Shown here piece by piece: positions 44,235 to 54,333 of a DNA stretch of 64,000 nt (its first letter is position 1; every line of letters begins with the position of its first letter). This DNA comes from Gliomastix tumulicola. Its lineage: Eukaryota; Ascomycota; Sordariomycetes; Hypocreales; Bionectriaceae. The stretch spans positions 1,149,922 to 1,213,921 of the forward strand of contig BCHX01000005.1 of assembly GCA_001599755.1 (NCBI GenBank), given 5' to 3'. The notes under the pieces were generated by a model. It was not told the DNA's origin and ran no database searches. It saw nothing but the letters and a program-made list of their open reading frames with translations. The position numbers were made by a program, and so were the translations under genes.

Positions 44235-44666
44235 ATGCGTATGCAACTGCTTCGCAAGAAAGCCACCTGCACCGTTCCGCCCATGTCAACATTCCAACAG
44301 GACACTGACTGGGATAACATGATGGTTGCTATGGCACGCCACCAGATCGAGCATTACTTTTCGATCGAGAATCGCTGCAAAGACATGTACGCGTTTGAGA
44401 ATTCCGTCTCCCTTTCCCCAAAATCCCTTCAAGACTGGCATGGAGAAAAATGTTCTCTTTGGGATCTCCGAAGGCGCCTAGACTCCCAGGGCTTTGTCCC
44501 CCTCATGTTCGTCACCGCTTTCAAGCGGATGCGGGAGCCGACTCCGGAGATGCCGCTCGCTGGCCTCGAAATCGGCTCGGCACCGGAATGTTCGACTTTA
44601 TTGACGAGCCCCTGGCTCCGGAATTTTGACCGGCTTCCCTTTCGCTATACGACGCAACCACCGTAA
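44235..44666 (+). CDS. La-type HTH (LARP) domain protein fragment
   Basis: The open frame runs to a TAA at 44664-44666. The first ATG in frame is 44235; the frame continues upstream with a TTG at 44076, so a 5' exon may be missing. The La motif of La-related proteins is plain: DWDNMMVAMARHQIEHYFSI, then ENRCKDM, then LDSQGFVPLMFVTAFKRM. An unusual insert of about 25 residues (roughly FENSVSLSPKSLQDWHGEKC) splits the domain. A GTAAGT donor at 44663 could splice to CTCAG near 44730, but that frame also ends within a few codons. La motifs bind RNA 3' ends or 5'TOP mRNA in LARP1-type proteins, which are much longer. This one is short, so it is a fragment or a small derived paralogue. Confidence 0.5.
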   Translation: MRMQLLRKKATCTVPPMSTFQQDTDWDNMMVAMARHQIEHYFSIENRCKDMYAFENSVSLSPKSLQDWHGEKCSLWDLRRRLDSQGFVPLMFVTAFKRMREPTPEMPLAGLEIGSAPECSTLLTSPWLRNFDRLPFRYTTQPP

Positions 44667-46064
44667 GTAAGTCGGTCAAGTTTTACTGGAATCCATGAGT
44701 CCAGAATAGGTGGAGAGTTGAAATAACTCAGGCTAACTTGCGTCGAGAAGTATTCTGGGTAGATCCGTGCGCTTCTCGAGGTGATCCAGAAGTTGCACCC
44801 CGAGGGTCGCGATATCAAGCGTATCCTCGTCCGCCGCATCCAAGATCCAGACAATGGCGACAGGAGCTGAAAAGTATCCGTCTCCAGGATGATAGACTCC
44901 AAGGAGAACGATGTTCGCTACGTTATGCACCTCAACAAGGCGAGGATCAGCCTGGGAGTGTCGAAACTCGTTTCAAAAACAAGACTTGTTCCTATCAAGG
45001 TACTAGTCCCAACAGTGTCACACGGCCCTTGAGCAATAAATACAACTCCTCCTCATGCCCCCCCGGCACCGGTTTCACGACGATTCCAACCAACGGGGAC
45101 CGGTCCAACAAACGGGCGAGCAGGTGTGGTCTCAACCCAGGTTCAAACGTCCAATCAGATCCTCCAATAGAGGTTGAGACAGAGCCTTCGTACCGACGTC
45201 TGCGACGTTCCATCGACCTTCTTCAATCAACCCCGTTGTCTGACACCAATCAATTTCTAGGAATTAACAGTTCTACTGTCAATTCCGCGCCCTTCGCCTC
45301 CCTAATGTATAGCGTCAGTTGGAGTGCATTTGCTGAGACCGGACACTCGCTCAGAATCATCAATACTCGCATCAGGCGATATCTCCAACAATACTGATCT
45401 GTCAACACTTGAAGGATTCTGGGTGTTTCCTCCGAACATGAGTTCGACTAGCTGAGGGAGCTCCTCCCTATTGGGAGAGCGTTTCCTGACCTTATGGGGG
45501 GTCAGTCAACCCGGGCTCATAACCTGTTGTTGTATGAAGTGTTGATTGATTGAAGAAGGTGTAAGGTCTATGGCCTGACTGTTGGACCGGTCACCTGGAC
45601 TCGTTCCTTCCAACAGCAGCTCGGCCTTCCAACAGCAGTTGATGCATGGTTTACCATGTGCTCCGTGGGAGCCTGTGGAGTGAGACTTCGGTAAGAAAAC
45701 GTGAAAACCCCAGACCTCTTTCCATAGCCAGGGGTCCAGTGGAAAGAACAGAGCCGCACGGTCATCTGCTTTGTTCTCGCTGCACACCATAGGGCCCAGT
45801 GTCTTCTTTCGATAGTCTTCTTGAACTCGCCCGCGGTTCTAACGCTCAGCAGGGAAATCCGGGGAGGAAACTCTGTGTCTACTTCCACCGTCCCCTGCCG
45901 CTGCAACACCAGCGTGCCTTCTGGGCGGGAAACAAGTGAACCATGCATCAACCTGGCATATACTGGGTATATGCACCACAGCACAGTGTATTTACAGTAA
46001 GATATACCAACCATATGCTCTGCATATGCTGCCTAGACTGTTGTCCAGATGCCGGCTAACCTTT

Positions 46065-46110
46065 TAATAGCAGCCCGGCCTTCCAACAGCAGCCCGGCCT
46101 TGCAGAGGCA
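46065..46110. repeat. Tandem CAGCCCGGCCTT motifs
   Basis: The motif AGCAGCCCGGCCTT occurs at 46071-46083 and 46090-46102, with a variant GGCAGCCCGACCTT just after. Further copies are near 45610 and 46980. Confidence 0.7.
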
Positions 46111-46209
46111 GCCCGACCTTCTAGCAGAGCCCCTTCTGGGCCCGGCCTCCGTCCGGCATCCGAAAACCTCGACTCAAGCATCGAAGATCAGCCAAGCCTT
46201 CGTGGATAA

Positions 46210-46364
46210 TCATTCTCTATCGACCCAGAAACAGTCAGATGGCGGCCTAGAAGAGTAGTGGAAGCTAATCACATTTCGTCAATATTGTCGATATTGCCAC
46301 AAGTGATTAGCTTCCACCATTCGTCTAGTTCGTCATCTGACTGTTTCTGTGTCGATAGAGAATG
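46210..46364. repeat. Long imperfect inverted repeat (hairpin arms about 60 bp, loop about 30 bp)
   Basis: The left arm starts at 46210 (TCATTCTCTATCGACCCAGA) and the right arm ends at 46364. The outer 32 bp match with one mismatch, as do the inner 15 bp around GTGGAAGCTAATCAC / GTGATTAGCTTCCAC. The middle is diverged. The arms enclose a short AT-rich loop (TTTCGTCAATATTGTCG). Such structures fit a foldback or MITE-like element or a transcriptional hairpin; no target-site duplication was clear. Confidence 0.85.
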
Positions 46365-46770
46365 ACGCTGTTGATTTTCCGAGGTCAATCATTGGTGGTG
46401 AGTTCTCCGTTTCCAAGAAGTCTGTCTGTATAGGCCGGAACGGGAAGCTAACCTGGTAGATCTTAGAGACGCGGAGGTCTGACGAGGTGTGAAAGCCCTG
46501 CGACGCCGTCAAACTGCGGGGAGTTCCTAAAGCCGTGTGCTACTAAGCAAGGTCCGTATTGGGGGCTGGACAAGTTCGCCCCCGAAGGGGCGCCGACGGT
46601 TCAAGACCAAAGCGCAGGAAGCTGAGCAGTGACGAAGACGATGATGAGCGCGCGAATGGCAAGGAAAACAAGAAGGAGGAGATCCGAAGAAAAGAGACGG
46701 AGGAGAGCCGAGAAAAAAGGAAGAAGGACAACAAGAGCGGTTACTGAAGCACTGTGGACCGGTATGTCAA

Positions 46771-47510
46771 TGAGAAATGCTACTCGCACCATAGTGGTTT
46801 GTGGCTCTAGATGTTCTGGCTCTTCAAAATGTACCTGTACATGTGGCTCTAGGCAGTACAGATCAACCAAGGCTGCCCAGTCAGCGCCTACAGCACGCTA
46901 TTGGCTTGCTTCACTCTGGGTAGACGATATGATTGAGGCAGACAGACCATATAGAGGCAGGCCCTACGTAGGCATTAGAACAGCAGCCCGGCCTTATATT
47001 ACACACTATGGTGTGGGTAGTGGTACAAGAGGAAGCAGTTAATGGGTATCCTCTCAGACAGGCACAGACCACCATGGTGCGAAGAGCATTTTTCTATAAT
47101 GCGAGTAGTATTCCTCATGTAGAGAATCGAGCTCCTTGCACTTCCACAGGCGGAGCAACCATAACATCTCCTACACTATAGCAGTCACCGCCTGAGCAGC
47201 ATAACAAGGAAGCGTTTTCGCCAGACAGCCCCGACGTTCTTATGGTCGGTCATATCGATGAACTGCCGCGAGCCAACATCGCTCTAGATGTCACCAGCAC
47301 CCAGGTAAACGGCTGGCGAGGATGCCCGCTCAGTCACATGGAGATACCAATGAAGCAAACATGGACGACATATAACATGGCAGAGGAGATACAAGAATCA
47401 GAAGACGAGCTCGTACCGAGAGGCCCGGGGTCAGCGGGCGGCAAAGAAAAAAAGAGAGGCGACCCAAGAATCTGATGAGAAATGCTATTCGCACCATAAT
47501 AGTCTGTGCC
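46771..47510. repeat. Dispersed 35-bp motif, three copies, one inverted
   Basis: TGAGAAATGCTACTCGCACC with flanks lies at 46771-46804. A variant is at 47473-47510, and an inverted copy at 47066-47095 (ACCATGGTGCGAAGAGCATT). Differences are mostly C/T and G/A, as expected of old repeats hit by repeat-induced point mutation or simple decay. Confidence 0.7.
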
Positions 47511-47881
47511 CGCCTGATAGGAGACCCTTCAGCTGCTTGCTCTTGTATGTCTCTACCAAGACGATACTGTGTAATGCAAGGGTAGGTAGGCTGTTATTTC
47601 GAGGCCAGGCTTTTATTCCAAGGTCCATAAGGTTCCCCCTTAGCTAGGTGTTTGTGCAGGTGTCCCCAAACATACCAGACGTCCTTATGATCCGTATTGA
47701 CTATCTGTCAGGCGTGAAAAAGATAATAAATAATCACTGTTGCGCGCTTCACGTCAGCGGACAAAACCAGCATATAGATTGCAAATAGATGCTGAGCCAA
47801 ATCAAACCCCGTATTATATGCCCGACCTAACTCAAGAGTTTGACACTCTGATACATGCCTCAAACTATGACAATCCGCGCC

Positions 47882-48229
47882 TCATTCCATCCGAAAATGG
47901 AACCAGAACGCAACGCCGAGGATACCGTGGGATAGCACCTCGTCGAGTAGGCGGGCGTAGGCTGACTCGTAGGCGCGTATGCCCATGAGATGAAGCGGAC
48001 CAGGAAGGCCGATGAACCCGGCGAAGATGATGCTGAGCAGGATAGATATTATTCGCCGCCTCTGAATATCCTTGGCAGAGAGTTCCGGAGTCTGGCTACC
48101 GGAGAGGCCGCGAGAGGGGGACGATGTGAAGTGTCGGAGGACCCCGTCCTTGTTGGTAGCTGGTTCAGCCTGGCTCTCGGTATATCTGGGACGCCGAGAG
48201 TCGCCAGGCCTTTTTGGAATCTCATTCAC
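47882..48229 (-). CDS. Uncertain membrane-protein fragment
   Basis: A minus-strand frame of about 115 codons has no ATG at its 5' end (it opens with GTG). It contains a hydrophobic stretch (RRRIISILLSIIFAGFIGLP) followed by a plausible amphipathic segment (ESAYARLLDEVLSHGILG). The composition looks protein-like, but no family is recognised. It could be an exon of a gene whose other parts are lost. Confidence 0.2.
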   Translation of the reverse strand: MNEIPKRPGDSRRPRYTESQAEPATNKDGVLRHFTSSPSRGLSGSQTPELSAKDIQRRRIISILLSIIFAGFIGLPGPLHLMGIRAYESAYARLLDEVLSHGILGVAFWFHFRME

Positions 48230-48820
48230 GCTGCACCATTTACGAGAGTGTGACTGAATGAGTGAGAGGCGTTCTCAGGGTGCGGGAAGCTTCTGTGAGC
48301 ACGAGAAGGTGCAGACTGCAGAGGTGCTTCTACCCAGTAAATGGGCGCCAGTGCTCCACTATTAGAATCCTTGGGGCGGTCCTAGGGCCTTGTTTCCACT
48401 ACTAGTAGTCATTGAGCTCCCCAGGCCCTATTCCATCTGCCTGCACTCTGCTATCAATCCAGCGAGTGACGCGAAACCACGCCTCGACGCATCACCGCAC
48501 TGAACCGCACAGCACATGTTCAAGAGCCTCTCCAAGCAGATAAGAACCAACCGGACCTCCGAAGTGATGGCTTCAGCCATCCAGGATGTCGCAATACAGA
48601 GTTTTCCTGGAATTGGATGGCTGGGGCTGGGGGTTGAGTTTATGATGACATGGCTGGGGATGCTGCTCAACGGGGGCACTTCAACCGTTCTGGTTGGAAA
48701 ATACAGCCTCGATACCGTCGCTAATTCCGAAATTTACCGACTAGAGATCCGACCAAATCACAAAGCTGGAGTTATCGAGGAACGGAAACAAACGAGTCCG
48801 TCGGCCGGCCAGTCGAAGGC

Positions 48821-50338
48821 ATGCCGACCCCCTTTCTTAAGAATCCCCCAGAAGGGGCAGCAGCAGCAGCAGCAGAGCAGACCACCGTTTCCGAAGCCAC
48901 GGCACAGGACCGCCCCCAAGCAGAATCAGATGCCGGTCTGGCCCTCTCCAAGCCGTACCACGAGCTCCCCGCGGCAGAACAGCGCCCGCAAGAGCCCGAA
49001 GCCGTCGAAGCCGCCCAGGGCAACATCTTCAGCGCGGGCGGCGGCGAGAGGACGACGTTCCGCACCCTGACGCTCCGCGACACCGTCTTCGTCCTCATCT
49101 CGAACCAGGTCGGTCTCGGCGTGCTCGCGCTTCCCGAGATCATGCACACGTTGGGGTTAGTCCCGGCCACAGTTGCCATCGTCGGCATCGGCATCCTCTC
49201 GACATATACCGCGTTTGAGCTGCTGCAGATGTATCGCAAGTACCCGCACTGCGCCAACGTCGTCGACATGGCCAAGGTTGTGGGTGGGAGGCCGCTGGAA
49301 ATGGTAGTGGCTTTTGGGCTCATGGCGAACCTGTGCCTGACGTGCGCCTCGGCAAGCGTGACGATATCCGTGGCCCTGAATACCATCACCGACCATAGGC
49401 TGTGCACGGTGGCGTGGATTGGATTTGCAGCCGCAGCGAGTTGGCTGCTCTGCCTGCCCCGGACGTTCAAATTTGTTGCCCTCGTGGGCATGCCCGCGAC
49501 AGCCTGCATCATCGCTTCGGTCCTCATCGTGATCATCTCCCTCAGCCTAGGCTCGCCCCGCGGCGCACCAGAGGGCTACTTCGACAAGGATATCCAATTC
49601 GTCGGCAACCCAGGCTTCAAGGGCGGACTGCGTGCGTGTCTCAACCTCTGCTACGCCTTTGCGGGCAATGTCGGCTACCCGTCACTGTTCCCCGAGATGC
49701 GGAACCCGTCAAAGCACTTCTACCCGGCCCTCGTGTGGCTGCAGATCTTCACGATCCCGCTGTACATTCTCGTGGGGCTGGGCATCTATCTCATGGCCGG
49801 GCAGTACACGACGTCGCCGGCGCTCGGCTGCGCGCCCGAGATCCCAGCCAAGGTGGCCTACGGCGTCGTGCTGCCGGTCGTGCTCTCCACCGCCCTCGTC
49901 TTTGGCCACACGGCTGTGAAGTACATGTACGTGGTCCTCATGCGGGCCCTGCAGGCGACGGAGGACGTGACGGCACACTCGGGCACGGCGTGGACGGCGT
50001 GGGTCGGGTCCGCGACGCTGTTCTGGTCAACGGTGTTTGTGCTCGCCAACGCGGTCCCCGTCTTCGACTCGATCCTGAGCATCTCGAGCTCCACGTTCGT
50101 GGCGTGGTTCACGTTCGGCATCGGGTCCGTCTTCTGGTTCTTCCTCAACCGGGGCAGGCTGCTCAGCACGCGCGAGAAGGCGGCGCTGGCCGTCGTGAAC
50201 GGGCTGCTGATCCTCCAGGTGCTGTTCATGAACGGCGCCGGGCTGTGGGCGGCTATTACGAGCATTATGGACGTTTATGAGAAGGGGGAGGGCGGCATTA
50301 GGGGGCCGTTTACCTGTGCAGATAACTCGCTCTTCTAG
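48821..50338 (+). CDS. Amino acid permease, AA_trans family, intronless, 505 aa
   Basis: One open frame runs from ATG to TAG. The N-terminal 75 residues are cytosolic, Ala/Glu/Pro-rich and of low complexity. The first transmembrane helix has the family hallmark FVLISNQVGLGVLALPEIMHTLG, and ten more hydrophobic segments follow, with NPGFKGGLRACLNLCYAFAG between helices. It ends CADNSLF, like the transporter at 30670-32308 (CADNSNTVT), which has three introns. The body is GC-rich. Loss of all introns relative to its relative may point to an old divergence or retroposition. The substrate is not known; neutral amino acids are usual. Confidence 0.9.
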   Translation: MPTPFLKNPPEGAAAAAAEQTTVSEATAQDRPQAESDAGLALSKPYHELPAAEQRPQEPEAVEAAQGNIFSAGGGERTTFRTLTLRDTVFVLISNQVGLGVLALPEIMHTLGLVPATVAIVGIGILSTYTAFELLQMYRKYPHCANVVDMAKVVGGRPLEMVVAFGLMANLCLTCASASVTISVALNTITDHRLCTVAWIGFAAAASWLLCLPRTFKFVALVGMPATACIIASVLIVIISLSLGSPRGAPEGYFDKDIQFVGNPGFKGGLRACLNLCYAFAGNVGYPSLFPEMRNPSKHFYPALVWLQIFTIPLYILVGLGIYLMAGQYTTSPALGCAPEIPAKVAYGVVLPVVLSTALVFGHTAVKYMYVVLMRALQATEDVTAHSGTAWTAWVGSATLFWSTVFVLANAVPVFDSILSISSSTFVAWFTFGIGSVFWFFLNRGRLLSTREKAALAVVNGLLILQVLFMNGAGLWAAITSIMDVYEKGEGGIRGPFTCADNSLF

Positions 50339-50391
50339 ACGACGAACGGGATATGAAACGAGGAGCGGGATATGAAGGGTGACGGGGTTTA

Positions 50392-50670
50392 AGGGGAGAG
50401 GACATGACGGGTTGCCCTCGCCATGGCAGGTTGCCCTCGACATGCCTAAAGGGCGATGTATTATAGGTCTTTCTCTTTTTTCCTTTTTGGCCTAACGGCT
50501 GAACTGGCAACTTGGATAAGTGCCGAGCTCCTTTATGACTGTTAGCTCATTCACGCCTTCTTCTTCCATTTCTTCTCCTTCTTCTTCTTCTTTTTGAGGG
50601 GAGGGGGCATGACAGGTTGCCCTTAACATGACGAAAGGGCGATATATTATAGGTCTTCGTCCTTTTTCTT
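50392..50670. repeat. Two diverged copies of a 70-90 bp segment
   Basis: Both copies contain ATGAC-GGTTGCCCT, then a spacer, then AAAGGGCGATRTATTATAGG, then a CT-rich end. Copy A also has an inner doubling of the GGTTGCCCTCG part. Copy B has transitions relative to A (CCCTCGAC versus CCCTTAAC, GATGTATT versus GATATATT). Confidence 0.75.
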
Positions 50671-50731
50671 TTCTCTTTCTCTTTCTCTTTCTCTTCTTCT
50701 TCTTCTTTTTCTTTTTCTTTTACTCTTACTT
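50656..50731. repeat. Pyrimidine (CT) microsatellite
   Basis: A run of CTTT, TTTC and TTC repeats, nearly purine-free, of about 75 bp. Confidence 0.85.
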
Positions 50732-50995
50732 TTCCAACCGAGTGTTTACATGACTATTATTATCGATAGATGGCTCGACATTGAATGGCGTAGAGGAGTC
50801 TTGGGGTCTTCCTGGAGTTCGAGGAAAGGAGCTTGCTGCCGTTTGACATACCACGCAGCTGGAGTGCTAGAATACCTACTAGTATCAATTTGAACTTACG
50901 AGGGCATGATATCCTTTTCTTCAACAGGGGCTACACTAGGTCTTGAAATAGCTACCAATCTGACTGAATCTACTGAACACAGTCTCCTCCGCTCA

Positions 50996-51058
50996 CCCCC
51001 CCCCCCCCCCCNNNNNNNNNNNNNNNNNNNNNNNNNNNNNNCCCCCCCCCCCCCCCCC
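50996..51058. other. Assembly gap: poly-C, 30 N, poly-C
   Basis: About sixteen C residues, then 30 N at 51012-51041, then seventeen C residues. The true length of this homopolymer or gap is unknown. It lies directly after the stop codon of the leftward GNAT gene. Confidence 0.97.
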
Positions 51059-51060
51059 GT

Positions 51061-51825
51061 CTAAGAAAACCCACCCGTCCTCATAAACATATTGGGCGGA
51101 ATCGGCCGGCCCTTGAGATCCTCGTCGACGAAGTACTCAATCTCAGGCCCCCGCGCAAAGCCCAGCTTGTCATACACGCGCCTCCCCATAAGAGACGCCT
51201 CGGTCGTGCACTCGAGCCCGCCGCGCCGCCGGGCCTCCTCGAGCCCCCACTGCACGAGCCGCCTCGCGACGCCGCGGCCCTGGAAGTCCGGGTGGACGGC
51301 GCACAGGTCGAGGACCATCCAGGCGGGCTGCGCCGTCGCGGCCTTCTCGGCGGCGGTGACGCGGCGGTTGGCCTGCATGGAGCCGATGGCCTGGGCGACG
51401 AAGCGCGCCTCGGCGTCGTCGTCCGGGTAGACGCGGCGCCAGGCGCGCAGCTGCGTGGCGTCGTCGAGGGGCACGTCGCCGAGGTTGGGGTCCGCGGCGT
51501 GCTGCACCCACGTGGCTGTGCCGACGATCCTGTCGGCTCCTCCTCCGCCGCCGCCGTCGTCGGGGTCGGGGCTAGCAGCAACAACAGCCTTGAGGAAGAG
51601 CGCGTTGGGGCGGCCGTGGATGTCAAACGTCGTCCTCTGCCAGCGGTGGACGCGGTTCAGCACGTAGCCGGGCGTGGTGGACGGGTCCTGCCATCCCGGG
51701 TGGGCGGACCGCCAGATGTTGTCCTGGGCCTGGACGGCGAAGGCGGCCATCTCGGCGGCGAAGATCTGCTCGAAGTCGGACGGATCGTCTATCAGGGAGA
51801 TGCGGATGGAGTCGGGGTCGGCCAT
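51061..51825 (-). CDS. GNAT-family N-acetyltransferase, 254 aa
   Basis: A single exon runs from ATG at 51825-51823 to TAG at 51063-51061. The acetyl-CoA-binding A motif is LCAVHPDFQGRGVARRLVQ (Q-G-R-G-V-A), followed by helix 4 with the ASLMGRRVYDKLGF-type end seen in many GNATs. The middle has a run of six Gly (DPDDGGGGGG), probably a loop grown by slippage. It lacks a signal peptide and would be cytosolic. The substrate cannot be predicted. The gene is markedly GC-rich, and its 3' end abuts the assembly gap, so the last codons deserve checking. Confidence 0.88.
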   Translation of the reverse strand: MADPDSIRISLIDDPSDFEQIFAAEMAAFAVQAQDNIWRSAHPGWQDPSTTPGYVLNRVHRWQRTTFDIHGRPNALFLKAVVAASPDPDDGGGGGGADRIVGTATWVQHAADPNLGDVPLDDATQLRAWRRVYPDDDAEARFVAQAIGSMQANRRVTAAEKAATAQPAWMVLDLCAVHPDFQGRGVARRLVQWGLEEARRRGGLECTTEASLMGRRVYDKLGFARGPEIEYFVDEDLKGRPIPPNMFMRTGGFS

Positions 51826-53249
51826 GATTGATGGGCGAGTTGGCGATGATAGTCCCGAGTCCGACGTTGAGGATGATGGATGAAGGTAGGCGGTCCCTCA
51901 TGGTCCTGGTCCCATGGGAATGAAATCTTTGGACGCTACCCCTCCCCCCTCACTTGGCTGGCCAGTAAGACAGAACGGAGGTCCGGATGCCTGTTCTGGC
52001 GCCTCGTAATAATCGGCAGTCCGGGTCGATGGGATCTGAGCCTTGACCCTCCATTACAAACAAACAAACAATGGTAATTAGTCCCGACATTGGACGTGCC
52101 ATGCCAGAAAACGGCTGTTCGCCGAGAGAGAGAGTCTGGGTGCTTCATTCTGCCTGCAGGTGAGGTGTGTCATGTGCTCCAGGACAGAGCTGGGCGGGAC
52201 GACAACAGCAGATGGACCGCAGGATGGATGGCCCTTGGAAGTTGGAACTGGCCGGGGGGGAGTTTATAACTCAACAGTGGAGGGATTTTCCGCCGGAACG
52301 ATGGGGAAGTGCCCTGATTTCGAGGGCTTTCCTAAGCTTAAGCTTCAAGAAGGGGCACTAACTCATCACTGGAGTCAAACCCGGGCACGTGGTGGGGAGA
52401 AAACATGAGACGTCTGCCTCCCAAATTGTATGGTCGTGCGTCTCAAGAATTGTTTCCACCACCTGCCGGGATGCCCCCTCGGCCCGCTGGAGAAATCCAC
52501 CCTCCTCAACGTCCACATCTCGACGACCGATCAACTGCCCATCCATCCAGACGAGGGCATTTCAAGGGTGCGGCCTTGTCCAACGCATGATCCATGCATA
52601 CTCGCGCCATTTCGAGTCGATTTACCGGTTATTGATCGCCTTGACTTGACCGGCAGTTCAGACACGGATCGTGGTCGAGACCGGCGACTCCTTCTCGCTG
52701 CTGCCGCTGTTTGTTCAAGATGGCGCCATCCCGGGCAACAACCCGAGCAACACTCGCGATCCCCAACACTTCGTCGAAACAAAGACCCAACTTAAGCTTA
52801 ACAAAACGGCACCCCCCCGCAGGAAACGGACGCTGCCGTGGAGAATGATATATCTGCTCTCCCTCCCGGCCAACGGGACAACCTCCTTAACGGCTCCATC
52901 GTCGAAAACGCGATCGAGACCTTGAGCACGAATGAGCAAGTTCCCCACGCCCGCCCGCGCCTCATCCTTGTCACAGACATGCATACTCGCAAGATGCGCC
53001 AAGCTGCGTGCGCTCGAGGGGACAGCACGCTGCAGTCATGTATATCTATCCAATCCTGGGGGAAGGAATACGTCGCATCGTGAAAGGAGTTCTCTGTTGG
53101 TTCGATCGATAACAGCGTCACATACTCCGTACACATCCCGACCAACAGCGTCGGCCTTCCCCCCCCCCCCTTCTTCACCATCCCTTTCCCCCTTTACCGC
53201 CCCCGAAATCCTGATCGGGCCAGATCGTCCGGCCGGAGCACAAATCGAG
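51826..53249. other. Spacer
   Basis: About 1.4 kb without a recognisable gene. Short frames around 52400-52900 are overlapping and inconsistent. Short C runs occur near 53160. Confidence 0.5.
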
Positions 53250-54333
53250 ATGAAAAGCACGCACGTCTCACACGTCGTCTTGGCCGCCGTGGCATATCTT
53301 GCTGGCCTGTACGGCCCCGCCACCTGGTCTCTGCTATCGCGAGGCGGCGGCGAGGCGAGGGTGACTGCCACGTCGGCCATCAGCACACTCGATGCTTCTG
53401 TGCACTGCCACGGACTGAGGCGGCATTCGGAGAGAAATCTGCTGTTTGCGGCGTGCAGGGGTTCTGTCGAGGATGGGCGGCGCGGGCGGAGAGCTGGTGA
53501 CTTTGTTCATGTCATCGATCCCAAGGTGAGTGAGCAAGCAGCCAGGCAGAAACACCCCTTCCCAGTTTATCTTTGTCGGTGAATCTTTGTCGGTGAATGG
53601 CTCTTAACTAGGGCTAACATCAGTCCCAGGCATCTACTACAACGAAGCTCGAGTTTGAAAACTTCAAGGGTCCCCTGATCGTCCAAAGCTTCGATGTCGT
53701 CGCCGATCCCGACAACACAGGAGCCGTCTACATCCATGCCGTGAACGTGAACCACCACATCCCTACAGGATCACAGGTCGAGGTCTTCCGCCATCTCCTC
53801 GGAACATCTGCCATCCAGCATGTGCGCTCCATCAAGCACCCGCTAGTCAGCACGCCGAGCAACCTCGTCGCCACCGGCCCGTTGTCCTTCTTCATCACCA
53901 ACGGACACGCTGATGCTGCTGATGGTTCCTCCACTCCTCCGTTGTCTGCAGGTTATGACGACGACGCGTCCTCCCGCTGGTCTAGTGTTCTCTATGTCGA
54001 GATTGGAAACCTAGAGGCAACCACGAACCCGAGCCGATCCGTCACCACCACCAGCATTGCCTTCACCAGCTCCGCCGCAAAGGACATCACGCAGGGCCTG
54101 ACGGAGGAGGAGCTGGACTACCCGCTGGAGTGGCTCACAGGTGACGACGTTCCGGAGTGTGCTCTCTCGGCGCAGAAGTCTGTGTAAGTTCAACAGGGAG
54201 GGAGCCCCTTTCATACGCAGCGAAATAGTATGACTGACACCTGGGGGGTGTTCTATCTAGCTCCTCGTCGAGACTGATGAAGCTGCGGGATTGCGTCCGG
54301 TTAGCTGCCGGCCTCGGCTCGCCAGGGTTTTAA
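53250..54333 (+). CDS. Paraoxonase/arylesterase-like (SMP-30 superfamily) protein, 300 aa
   Basis: Exons are 53250-53525, 53630-54183 and 54261-54333, 301 codons with stop. An N-terminal hydrophobic anchor or signal (VVLAAVAYLAGLYG) is followed by beta-propeller-like segments seen in fungal arylesterase homologues: LLFAACRGS, GDFVHVIDPK, YIHAVNVNHHIPTGSQVEVF, the RSIKHPLVSTPSNLVATGP and FFITNGH blocks. The fungal family is usually around 400 residues. This protein ends early, and the segment after residue 200 is hard to match, so the last propeller blades appear missing or diverged. Family enzymes hydrolyse lactones and aryl esters with bound calcium. Here the asparagines of the TPSNLVATGP and TNGH blocks remain. 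Confidence 0.68.

Larger units (their letters stand above)
44667..48820. other. Repeat-rich, gene-poor region
   Basis: No complete gene was found over more than 4 kb. It holds repeated AACAGCAGCCCGGCCTT motifs, a long inverted repeat, three dispersed copies of a 35-bp motif, and some protein-like fragments. One fragment at 46590-46745 gives an Asp/Glu/Lys-rich segment. Another, at 47882-48229 on the minus strand, gives a membrane-like segment. The pattern suggests remnants of mobile or duplicated DNA, but no transposase, reverse transcriptase or integrase was recognised. Confidence 0.5.
50339..51060. other. Spacer with duplicated segment, CT tract and assembly gap
   Basis: It holds two related segments (50392-50480 and 50597-50670), a pyrimidine microsatellite, and a poly-C/N gap next to the GNAT gene. 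No gene is seen. Confidence 0.6.

Noticed and set aside
44667..48820. Transposase, reverse transcriptase or integrase genes in the repeat-rich region
   Set aside because: No catalytic motifs were found in any frame; only short repeats and fragments support a mobile origin.
49402..50280. Second plus-strand frame of about 290 codons over the intronless transporter gene
   Set aside because: His/Arg/Gly-rich shadow in GC-rich DNA; the other frame has transmembrane helices and family motifs.
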